NCBI GenBank assembly: GCA_013399305.1
Contig: VXAI01000020.1
Location: forward strand, 2,321,416-2,385,415
From: Rostratula benghalensis
Taxonomy: Eukaryota > Chordata > Aves > Charadriiformes > Rostratulidae
Direction: 5' to 3'
DNA length: 64,000 bases
Position 1 is the stretch's first letter. Every line of letters begins with the position of its first letter. This document shows positions 1 through 8,978 of the stretch, piece by piece. The translations under genes and the position numbers were made by a program. A model generated the notes under the pieces. That model was not told the DNA's origin and ran no database searches. It saw only the letters and a list, made by a program, of their open reading frames with translations.

Positions 1-40
1 GGTCCCTTCCAACCCAAACCATTCTATGATTCTACGATTT
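1..40 (+). repeat. CR1 LINE 3' tail
   Basis: The window opens inside the 3' end of a plus-strand CR1 element. It reads GGTCCCTTCCAACCCAAACC followed by degenerate ATTCTATGATTCTACG tail units, the terminal signature of avian CR1. The 5' part lies outside the window. Confidence 0.85.
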
Positions 41-228
41 GAGAGAAACACTGTGCATGGTTTTTATTTCCTCTCTAATGTAAAGAAATATGTACCAAAC
101 TTTGGCAGTTTTTCTATACACAACTTCTTGGCTTTTAACTAAAAACCAACAACCCCACAAACAACATGGTCCTTCTAAAACCCTGAATATAGATCTATAT
201 TGGTCAGAGAAGTATTCTATATCCTGGC

Positions 229-360
229 TTACTCAGAATGCTTCTCCCACGGACAGATTTCAATTTGGATTTCTTCAACTCTTGCTCACAGGACTGTGCT
301 AAATGGTTTTGAAATTTCCGTCCTTCCCCAGGCTCTGCCTCAGAAGGGGACTTAGCAAAC
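229..360 (+). pseudogene. PSMA8: Possible decayed PSMA8 exon 4 relic
   Basis: This stretch gives a gapped match to the proteasome alpha4 segment that runs from TQSNGRRPFGISALIVGF to PRLYQTD. Recognisable pieces are ACTCAGAATG (TQ-N), CAATTTGGATTTCT (PFG-IS), GGTTTTGAAATTT (GF-D/F) and CCCAGGCTCTGCC (PRLYQ). A stop codon (TAA at 300-302) and several indels break it. Alone this is weak. It gains weight because clearer exons of the same gene follow in order and orientation. Borders are approximate. Confidence 0.35.
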
Positions 361-647
361 ACAGAGTTGCTAGAATAGTTTAGATATAGAAAAAGACGTG
401 TGGCATGAAAACTGCTGTTCTCCTATATTTATGTACCCATAGACCCTAACATCAACTATTGCAATGTTACCATAATCTAAGTGGAAGCTGCAAGGGGAAA
501 TCGTTGACCTGGCAGACAGGCAAGTTGTGCACAGCATCACTGCATAGCGGTACTGAGGGAGTCCAGGATGAAATGTACACAGCCTTTGCAAGATTGACCA
601 CAGCAGTTAAATTAATGTATATATAACTTCCTTTCCATCCCCCACAG

Positions 648-764
648 GCCAATGCAAGCGGTGGCAATGCTAAAACTGGGTACAAGTTTTTGGAAAAGAA
701 TTACCTAGAAGCTACAGGAACTCAAAAGGGACACCAGCAAATTAGAAAGCGGCTTTGCTAAGAA
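648..764 (+). pseudogene. PSMA8: Decayed PSMA8 exon 5 relic
   Basis: After a normal-looking acceptor (cccacag, AG at 646-647) the sequence reads ANASGGNAKTGYKFLEKNY, close to the alpha4s segment containing ANAIG..AKT..EFLEKNY. It begins at the residue where I recall that exon starting in the PSMA7/PSMA8 family. The second half matches only with shifts: AAATTAG (KL), then GCTTTGCTA-AGAA (ALLE) with an extra A at about 761. A stop (TAA, 759-761) ends the frame. The exon is 117 nt, against 120 expected for 40 codons. A weak donor (gtaatc) follows at 765. The frameshift and stop mark it as non-functional unless the assembly is wrong. Confidence 0.75.
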
Positions 765-865
765 GTAATCCGGTACAAAGCACATGATAAAAGGTGCTTC
801 TTTTCTTCACTTCTAACATGCTTTGTAAATATACTTGTTTTAATGATTTTACTGTATGCTATGCT

Positions 866-971
866 GTGAAATCTTGGTGGGGGGGAAAAAAAAAAAAAAC
901 CAAACCAAAAACACCAAAAAAAAAAAAAAACATTGAGCTTGCTATAATAGGGAGCAACCAGCCACTTACAG
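866..971 (+). pseudogene. PSMA8: Decayed PSMA8 exon 6 relic with A-rich insertion
   Basis: The 5' part (GTGAAATCTTGGTGG) matches VQSGG of proteasome alpha4. The 3' part reads KNIELAIIGSNQPLT, nearly the alpha4s block KNIELAIIRRNQPLK, and ends at a good donor (AG|gtatgt, 970-973). Between them lies about 45 nt of G- and A-rich low-complexity sequence absent from the family. It stays in frame and would encode a Lys/Thr/Pro run. The expected acceptor AG just before 866 is missing. The intron from exon 5 would be only about 100 bp. Confidence 0.78.
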
Positions 972-2811
972 GTATGTGTTAATGGCTTTATAGGAAACAA
1001 GTATACAACTGATAAACAAAACCTTCTCACAAAAATTATTCCAGGTGACACCTGTGCATTCAACTTGATGTATGAAATCTCCCCTAACATCTGGTGGTAC
1101 AATGTTAGGTGACTTTTGTAGTGTCTCTGTAGATTGATAGTGCTGGGAGCTATAGTGATTGTTGCTAATTTATAATAGCATAAGACACTGTTGGGAACGT
1201 TTCGTGCAGGAAGCAGCGTAGGAAGGTGTACAGCAACATGCTACTTGTGTGGGTTGTATAAGACATTATCATTGTCTTTTGAAAATGATGAAAATGATAG
1301 CAGTGTTTTATCCTGAAGTGATCCTTGTCACAGTATTTCTGACATGCTGTGGTCTCCTTGTAGCTTAATAGCTTCTATTTCTATCGCAAATGGAAAATAC
1401 AGGCTTTAGAGTATATATAATAATTTACATTAAAAATATTATCAGAGTACTGTATTTTGATTTTATGGAACAGTTACTTTAATACTTACAATGCAATACA
1501 AAGTATTGCCAGCAGGTTGAGGGAGCATGTAAATACACTTTCCCAAACATGTAAAGAATTTAAACAATTCATTTACTTTGCATTAATGCTTTTGGTATTG
1601 ATTAGACTAACTTTTTAGTTTTAACATTCACTCAAAGTTTAAAAATCTCTCTGCCCCATCAAATATGTGAACGGGGTGGGGGGAGAGAAAGAAAAAAAAA
1701 TATCTTTTTATTATTCACCAATTGAAATATAAAGATAAACCCAGGTTTTCTTTGCAGGCACTTTCTATTTTTGATCAAGTAAACCAGCCTGCTTAAAACA
1801 CCTGTGAAACTAAAAAGGAGGAAGCAAGATTGCAGTTCCAGGGTCAGCAATCCCGTATTTCCACGCTGTTATGCTTTGTGTGTGTTAAGGGAGAATCAAA
1901 TTATGAATTCCCAGTGGAGGGCCAGCAGTTCAGCTAAAAAACATGCACCTGCTTAATCCAAGATGATGCGCAAGCACAAGGAGGTGGAAATTAAACACAT
2001 CACTCCAGCAATAGTTTCCTACAACGTGACACTTCTGAGGATGAAGGAAAGCAAGGACACAACCTTGTCATTTGAATCAGAATCTATGACTTGCCCTAAT
2101 GCAGCTGATTTTCTTTGTCCTTTTTCTAGTCAGTAGTGGATTTTTTGGGTTGGATTGGTTTTGGGTTTTTTTTCTAGAGAAAAAAAATTACTCTGCTGAA
2201 TAGGCTTATCTTCCCAACAAAGTTGGAATACTCACCAGATTGTTAATTCTTGAGTGTTCTTTTTTCTTTTAGAAATTTCAAGTAGCTGGCGTATCTGCCC
2301 ATGTGTTTATAAAATGCTGATATGCACAATTATAGTACTTTTTTTTTTTTTAATTTTGGAGAGTAGCTAGTGGTATATATCTCCTACTGAGACCTGAGCT
2401 TATTTAATATGAGGGCACAACATGAAAGAACAGGAAAACATTCTATATGCTACAGTGGAATTCCAGTTCCTGTTTGAGCATGTAGTTGAACACCAACACC
2501 AGTATTAATTTTAATTTATTAATTTTAAAATTCAGATTTTATTGGTATAGTTTGTGTTCCAGCTTTTGCTCATCCATCATGGCCGGTGGTAAAATGGTGG
2601 GAAGGGGACGCAGCCATGTTTAACCCCCCTGTTAATTCCATGTTGGTTGCTGGCAGTCACTTAATTCACCCTTGTCCGTTTCTGACTGTTTGCATCACTT
2701 TGAAATGCTTTACAAATATTTGGCAGCACAACTTCTGCTATGGAATGTAACTAAATAGATTATAGCATCACAATAGGGAATCAGTGATATTAATCATCTT
2801 GTCTTACTCAG
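972..2811 (+). other. Relic intron of decayed PSMA8
   Basis: This 1.84-kb stretch separates the exon 6 and exon 7 relics. It starts with gtatgt and ends with ttactcag, so both splice signals survive. I see no coding region, only AT-rich sequence with homopolymer runs. Confidence 0.55.
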
Positions 2812-2896
2812 ACTTTAGTGCAAAAGACATTGAAATTCAAGTTGCAGAAATAGAGAAGGGGAAAAGCATTTCAAAAGAAAAACAGAAAAATACCTA
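2812..2896 (+). pseudogene. PSMA8: Decayed PSMA8 terminal exon relic
   Basis: After an intact acceptor (cttactcag) the frame reads FSAKDIEIQVAEIEKGKS and then a Lys-rich end closing with TAA at 2894-2896. The alpha4s C-terminus has MFSAKEVELYVTEIEKEK followed by a Lys-rich tail of the same length. Joining exon 6 (ending ACAG) to this exon (starting AC) keeps frame and residue count. This is the best-preserved piece. Retained introns mean the locus is a decayed gene copy and not a processed retrocopy. Confidence 0.8.
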
Positions 2897-3379
2897 AGTT
2901 GCAGGATAATTATGATGGCCGTTATAACGTTTTTGACATTCCAGGAGGCAGTAATGGTCTACAGTGCACAGGGCTACTGAATGAGCTTGGTTCCTCCTAA
3001 GATGAGTTCTGTAGTTTTCCTGAAACTTGCTGGAGCTGTGGTTGTGCTAAACCCAGTAAGCTTCTTCATCTGGTACTCTATGAAGAGGCGGCTTTTTTTT
3101 TTTTTTTTCCCCTCCTCACAAAAGAGTATTAACATGTTTTCTGGGACCTGATGATTGTCCCCAATTAGTGTTGGTATAAGACATGTAAAATCTTCCAGAC
3201 CCCACCCTTTTTTTTTTTTTCCCCCTTTTCTACTGTAATTTTTTGCAAAAGGGGTAATTATTGCTCAGTGGTATTGAGTCCAGTGAAGTTCTGATTTGTG
3301 TTCTGTTTCATTTATTAAATGTTGCACTGCTATACATTATTCATGAAATATAGATTAGCAATGTCACTTTGCACAACTT

Positions 3380-3431
3380 TTTGGTTGGACTCGGTCTCAA
3401 AGGTCCCTTCAACCATGAAGATTCTGTGATA
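3380..3431 (+). repeat. CR1 LINE 3' tail fragment
   Basis: The sequence GGTTGGACTCGGTCTCAAAG followed by GTCCCTTCAACC and ATTCTGTGAT is a diverged plus-strand CR1 3' end. Only about 50 bp is recognisable. Confidence 0.7.
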
Positions 3432-4034
3432 ACGCTGTATTGCCATCAGCCAGTGCAGCTTCAGTGAGAAAACTGCTTTCTTTGAGTGAATTTTACCAGA
3501 CAGCAAGTGGTATCCAGTACGACTTCTTAATACACTTATATAATTCTTAAAATATTAAGTCTTGAATCAGTTTGGATTTTTTGCTCTCTGTGTTCCATTG
3601 AGAATACAATTCTGCTCAATGGCTAAACCTTTAACATTGTGAATCTTTTTTTCAGAAGCATTTTACCTGTAAATACTTCCTGTTACTGGATACTGTCAGC
3701 TATGCATTTCTTTTGCTTATGCTCATTCCTCCCATTTTTCTCCCTCTCAGTCTTCTAAGTTCACTTAGTCTTCTGGTCTTTCTTCTTCACTTAAAGCCTA
3801 GTTTGTGAGGCGTGTGTGCTTCCCTGACCTTCCCACCCCTTCGGATCACTTCTGTTTCTTCACGATGTAGCTTTGGATTCCCCAAACCAGCAGGAACTGT
3901 AAGTGCACATCCAGATAGGATTTCTTCTTCTGGGACCTAGCATGCCTCACCATATGGATGAACTCCATGTTCAGTTAGCTCTCTTGTTATTGGTAGCTCC
4001 ATACAGTCAACCAAGCTTTATAGCTTAGAACAAT

Positions 4035-4191
4035 AAAACCATAGAACGGTTTGGGTTGGAAGGGACCTTAAAGGTCATTGAGTTCCAACACCCCTACCAT
4101 GCGCAGTGACACCTCCCACTAGACCAGGTTGCTCAAACCCCCATCCAGGCCTGGCCTTGAACACTTCCAGGGACAGGTCATCCACAGCTTA
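4035..4191 (-). repeat. CR1 LINE 3' fragment
   Basis: This is the reverse complement of a CR1 3' end: AACCATAGAACGGTTTGGGT, then GGAAGGGACCTTAAAGGTCA, and further in the usual CCAGGCCTGGCCTTGAACAC block. It is 5'-truncated and carries no coding frame. Confidence 0.9.
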
Positions 4192-6785
4192 GGCCTAATT
4201 CTTTTGTTTTACCTTCCTGTTGTACTTTTAAATGTTTCATATGGTTTTGAAGCTGCAGTGTATCATATCTCATGGAACAGAGAGTTTGACTTGTTTATGT
4301 AAGCATAATGGTTGGTTTGGTGTCTGTCACCTGAATGCCCAAAAGAAAGAGGCGCTGCTGTAGAAGATCATCAGTCAAGACAGGAGAAAAAAAAAAAAGA
4401 AAGGGGGGGGAGGGGGGATGGGGACGACACAGGACTGCTACATTGACCACAAATGTAGAAAGAAAATAAAAATCTGCTCAAATTGCCAACTAGAGGTAGA
4501 GGTGTAGTTTCTGAGGATATTAAATAGCCAGTTGGGATTTCACTTGACAGTTTTCATAACTAACTAAATTTACATTTAAAACTGTGTTCCCATTAATCTT
4601 TTTGGTTATATTTTGGCATTTCCAACTCACTGCTTCTCACTTTTTGTGTGTGTGAAATTTTCTGTTTCTTTCCCTGGTTTTTACTGCTCTTATCTATGCT
4701 ATCTCATTTCTCTCAGCATCTTTTCCTGAAGAACCTAGTGTTCTTTGTTACTATTTAGCATGTTTCATGGTAAGCTTTTCATTTTTTCCATTGAAATGAA
4801 CTATTTTAACTAATGAGATTAAATCTTCACCCATATTTCTTCCCTTCATGTTACAGTTACATGGTTAAGCTAATTCTGTAGTGCTGCCAAGTCTTTGTCG
4901 TTCAAGAAAAGCTTAAGGCGAATATTACAAGTTTCTCATTCCAGCTAATTTGCTGTTTGTGTTTAATTGATGATTTATCAATCAGAGAGAAAAATAAAAC
5001 TTTTGTAAAAAGGATCACTGGCAGATTAAAAACCCTGAAACACGTTAGATGGATTTTATAGGGTTGTTAGGACACTAAAACTGAAGTGCTGGATGTGAGA
5101 CTGATGCAAGACCTGAGGCCTCTACAGAGGTCTGTCTTTGGAAGAGTTAAGGCCTGCTCTCTGGATAGGAATTTTGGAGGGCGAGTAGTTAATTTGTGGT
5201 TTAGATATCCTATTTGAAACCCCAGAGAAAACTCAGTACAGGAGAGAGTCATTTGATGTGCACAGTATAAGTCTCAGCTGTTGGAAAGGGGTTACGCAGA
5301 CCATGCCGTGGGCAGTATATGACCTTAATAGTTCTTGGGAAGGAAATCTGAACTGCTGTTTACAGTAACACTTTCCTCTGTCTGGGAGATAAAGCAGGTA
5401 CTTCTACTTGAGTATCAGTAAGTCCATTCATGGGTTATTTGAAGTAGTAAAGCAGGTCAGTTCTCCAAGGCTGGAAATTCATGGAGTGAACAGCTAGATA
5501 TATCTTCAGCTGATTTTGAGAAGCTATTACCGTGTTTATCAGTACGATCCAGACAAGTTCTTGTGGAAAAAAAGCTGTAGACAAGAACGATGACTTAAAT
5601 CAAAGTTTTTCAATGCATGGGTGTTTTAGTAGTAGAGGTCACCTGAGAAAATAAAGATCAAAAAAAGATCACAAAGATCAAAAAAAACCCCACAAAACTC
5701 CAGATGGCAACAAAAATTGAAGCACCTGTAACAAAAGTTATCTGATCAGTTTTGGTAATAACTTTAAAATTCCAGATTCTTTGTTCCTTGTAATTCTGAC
5801 TAACTTCTTGCATTTCTTTTATTCAAGGTAATGAAGACTGCGTGCTGGTAATTTTCAGTCCTCTGAATTGCAACACAATTTTTCCAGTGTGGAAAAAAGG
5901 ACCCTTCCTTTTCTTACCTCTGCAGTTTCACAGAATGACAGGTGCGTCTGCTTTGTTTGGAGAGGACACTTACAGCACTTTAAATTAGCCCACTGTTATT
6001 ATTTTCTTTAAGATGCATCTATTTCTAAATCTTCTGGGCTTTGTTCAGTAGGCTTTTTCCTCTTATCATTGTGCTATACTTTTTTTTTCCTGTGTTGTCT
6101 TTCATATCACTTCCTTTGCCTATTTTGCAGCCTCTGTATATTTTTCTCTCACTATCCTGTATTTTCTGCTTCATCTTTTCATGCTCTGCTGTGCCTTGCA
6201 GCTCTACTGAATACGCTTCTGTCTTCGTCAGCTCTTTCTTTTTGTCTCTTCTAGGTATGCTTCCACTCCTGAGCATTAGCATGGGAGTCTCACAGATTAC
6301 TTTGGAAGCTGAATGACCCCATGAAGAGAAAAAGTTGGTCTTAAGTAAAAAGCCAGCTCTCTTCTTCCTGAAGTCGAAGAACAGTGGGCAGTGAGCCCTT
6401 CCCTGCATCCTCATCCTCCTCCTGCCATCCATCACTGTTGGTCTTTGCAGGAACTGAAGTTTCCCTGACTGATGGTCTCTGAGAATCCTTTGGTAGGAGG
6501 TAACTTGCTGTACCCTGGCTGTTACTTTGACCGTGTAACACAGCTTCACGTGCATAAGAAGGGATGTAATTTGCTCAGACTTGGCTGAGCTCTGAGGGGT
6601 ACAGAGACTGTGTCCCTCTGGTGTTAGCCCATCACCTCCTCTTCCACCATCTTCCTAGCCTGCTCTCATACTTGGAAACTGGACCATTGCTGCCATTGCC
6701 TCTTTGAGATTTCGGACTGTTTGTTCTGAAGCAGTCTGCACGCTGAGAGCTGAGGCAAGGCAAGACCTGCAGTGATGAGGCAGAG

Positions 6786-6849
6786 GGGATGCTGCATGAG
6801 AGAGCAAATAATGTGTAGGGATGCTGCATGAGAGAGCAAATACTGTGTC
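6786..6849. repeat. 32-bp tandem duplication
   Basis: Two adjacent copies of a 32-bp unit beginning GGGATGCTGCATGAGAGAGC differ only near the end of the unit. The period was measured directly (6786 and 6818). Confidence 0.9.
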
Positions 6850-8318
6850 TGGATCCTAAGTAGGGTTTTTCTGTGTTCCTGAATATAAGCTCCTGTGGCA
6901 CTGTGTTTCTTACCTGGTCTGTTGCAAACACAGGTGCCAATAGCTGTGCCTTCTGCAAGGCGTTAAAGCCACCAGTGTAACTGTACTGGTGAAAGCATGG
7001 TACAATGAATTTGACACGTAAAAGATTAAGGCATTTATCCATCTAGTCCAAGTGATTTATCTTCAAGCCTGTTCTTACCTGTGCTTAGTGGGGTTTGGGA
7101 GGGTACAGTCACCTGTGTTGTGACCAGGCTGGAAATTAAGCTGTAGCCGTATGCTCTCAGTTCTCTTCTGAAGCAATTTCTGTTCTGCAGCCGTTTCAGC
7201 TGCTGCTGGCAGCACTTTAAAGCAGCAATACTGTGAAACTGAGCAAAGTTGCAAATGGAAATGGTGAAAAAGAGGAGTGTTTCTTTTGTTCCTGCATTCT
7301 GACAAACCTGTAAGCAGCAGTGCACAGAACTGTCTATCAGGGCATGGAAAAGAGTTGTATGGTTTTATTGCATTCTGTTCATGTCTCACATGATTTTCAG
7401 TGTATACTCAAAGTGTTAGAAGTTTTTGTCCACGTTTCTACTGGAAAAGCCTAATTGTACAGAACGTTTAGTATGAGAGCAATTAAAATAATTCTTTGCT
7501 CACCTAACATTTTGTTGGACTTTGTACTTTTCATACCCATATAGTGAGCTGTATACCAGGCCTTGGCTTTTTGGAATCACTTACTCTGTGCTAAACTTGG
7601 GCAGATGAGCAATGCCCCTTGAGTTGTATGGGTAAAGAGAAGCAGCTGCCTGTGCACACTTCAAAAACCTTGTGAAAGTTTGCCCAAACTTGGCCATGGT
7701 AAGTAAAAACCTCAAAACAGGATTACTGAAGGTCACGCTGATATCCTTATCCAACAAGCAAAAGCTTTTAATTATACTGAATTGTTTTTAAGAGCTATGT
7801 TATGTCTCTGTAAGGATGCTTGCTTTGCAAGGAGTGAGCTGCGTGTCCTTCCTCAGCCCTTCGTCAAACCCAGATCCGGGCATGAAGGTCGAACGGGACA
7901 ACTTGTGTGCCCTTCATCCTTACAGGTAGGAGCTGCTTTTGCCCTTCTGGCCTGCGAGCAAGTTCAGCCCCGGTCCTGCACTGGGAGCCTGCAGAGGAAC
8001 CTCTCACACTTGCTGCAGCTCATTTAGTCGTTAACGGGAGCCAGGAAAACACCTGCAGCCCCCCAGGGTCCACTCGGGGGCTTCCAGCCCCGCAGCCATC
8101 ACCCACCCTTCACCTACGGGGCTCCGAGAGCGGGCAGGCGGTGCAAGGCGGCAGCAGGGAACAGGGTCGCTATCCGAGTACGGCCCCGGCGCGAAATCCC
8201 GACTAAGGGGCAGCGCAGCCGCCGCCTCCTTCTCCCGGGGTAGACGCCGGCCGCCCCCAACTTTCTCCCCGGCGCGGGGAGCCAGGCCCCGGCGGCTGCG
8301 CGGGAATCCGCGTGGGTC

Positions 8319-8324
8319 TATAAA
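8319..8324 (+). promoter_or_regulatory. Candidate TATA box
   Basis: TATAAA lies in the context GTCTATAAACACGG, in otherwise GC-rich DNA, 359 bp upstream of the proposed TAF4B start codon. If used, transcription would start near 8350 and give a 5' UTR of about 330 nt. No transcript evidence is available here. Confidence 0.45.
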
Positions 8325-8422
8325 CACGGCGCGCTGGGGCCGCGGGGCCGCGGCGGGAGGGCGGGCTCTAAGGGGCGGCCGGGCCGGGCGCCGCCGCAGT
8401 AGGGCCGCGCCGGCGGCCTGGG

Positions 8423-8468
8423 CCCGCCCTCCGCCCTCCCCTCCTTCCCTCCCGCCCTCCCTCCCGCC
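8423..8468 (-). other. G-quadruplex-prone tract (C-rich on plus strand)
   Basis: Nine runs of three or more C separated by one to five bases lie on the plus strand (8423-8425 through 8463-8465). The minus strand therefore has nine G-runs, and the plus strand could form an i-motif. The tract sits between the candidate TATA box and the start codon. Confidence 0.7.
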
Positions 8469-8538
8469 GCCTGCAAGGGAGGCCGGGCCGGGCGGGCCCA
8501 CGTGCGCGGCGGCCGGCAACCGGCGGAGCGGGGCCAGC

Positions 8539-8580
8539 ATGTGTTTCCCCGAGCGAGCCGCCTGCTGGGGCAGCGCCTAA
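8539..8580 (+). CDS. uORF 1 in TAF4B leader (13 codons)
   Basis: ATG at 8539 has A at -3 (agcATGt), a favourable context, and runs 13 codons to TAA at 8578-8580. It lies in the presumed 5' UTR if transcription starts at or before about 8530. The peptide resembles nothing known to me, so any role would be in controlling translation. Confidence 0.4.
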   Translation: MCFPERAACWGSA

Positions 8581-8603
8581 GCGTCCCTGTCCCCCCGCCC
8601 GCC

Positions 8604-8681
8604 ATGCTGCGGGTTGGCGTGGGGCTCGACGCGACGCGGCCGCCCGTCCCTTCTCCGTCTCCTCCACCTCCTCCTCCATGA
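8604..8681 (+). CDS. uORF 2, stop overlapping the TAF4B start (ATGA)
   Basis: ATG at 8604 has G at -3 (cgccATGc) and opens a 25-codon frame rich in Pro codons. Its stop TGA (8679-8681) overlaps the proposed TAF4B start ATG (8678-8680) as ATGA. The downstream start has a weak context (T at -3, A at +4). This arrangement would suit leaky scanning or termination-reinitiation. It is visible in the sequence, but its use is inferred. Confidence 0.5.
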   Translation: MLRVGVGLDATRPPVPSPSPPPPPP

Positions 8682-8978
8682 GCACCTCGGCGGCGGCCCC
8701 CCTCAGGCTGATGCCCGGCGGCCACCCGGAGCAGGCGGCCGCCGCCGCCGCCTCCGTCCCGCCCNNNNNNNNNNNNNNNNNNNNNNNNNNNNNNNNNNNN
8801 NNNNNNNNNNNNNNNNNNNNNNNNNNNNNNNNNNNNNNNNNNNNNNNNNNNNNGTCGCTCCGGGCGGCCGCCCCCGTGGTGGCACGGGTGGTCGCCCCCG
8901 TGGGCCCGCGTCCTGTGGCACCCAAGGGCGCGCCGACGGCCACCCTGCAGGTACCGGCCAACTTCCAGCTATCCCCAG
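8678..8978 (+). CDS. TAF4B: TAF4B exon 1
   Basis: This exon encodes the Ala/Pro/Val-rich N-terminus, from [15 protein letters not shown] to [14 protein letters not shown]. The final PANFQLSPG corresponds to PANLQLPPG of human TAF4B. It ends at a strong donor (CCAG|gtgagt) in phase 1. An 89-base N run (8765-8853) hides about 30 codons. The frame agrees on both sides with the gap length as given, but true length and sequence are unknown. An alternative start is the in-frame ATG at 8711, also in weak context. Confidence 0.85.

Larger units (their letters stand above)
2897..8180. other. Intergenic region between PSMA8 relic and TAF4B
   Basis: I see no supported gene here. Open frames on either strand, including a 176-codon minus-strand one near 6025-6555, resemble no family I know and look like chance. 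The region holds two CR1 fragments, poly-T/poly-C tracts (about 3091 and 3208), an A/G tract (4387-4420) and a 32-bp tandem duplication (6786-6849). Confidence 0.6.

Noticed and set aside
794..982. 62-codon plus-strand frame with a Lys-rich centre ending NIELAIIGSNQPLTGMC
   Set aside because: Not a gene by itself. Its end is the PSMA8 exon 6 relic and the rest is intron read-through and an A-rich run.
6025..6555. 176-codon minus-strand frame upstream of the promoter
   Set aside because: No recognised motif, no splice or promoter context, and overlapping frames of similar length on the other strand. Probably chance.
8031..8961. Long minus-strand frames across the CpG island (169, 135 and 197 codons)
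   Set aside because: GC-rich sequence lacks stop codons in all frames, and the peptides are Gly/Arg/Pro/Ala low complexity. They are shadows of exon 1 and the promoter.
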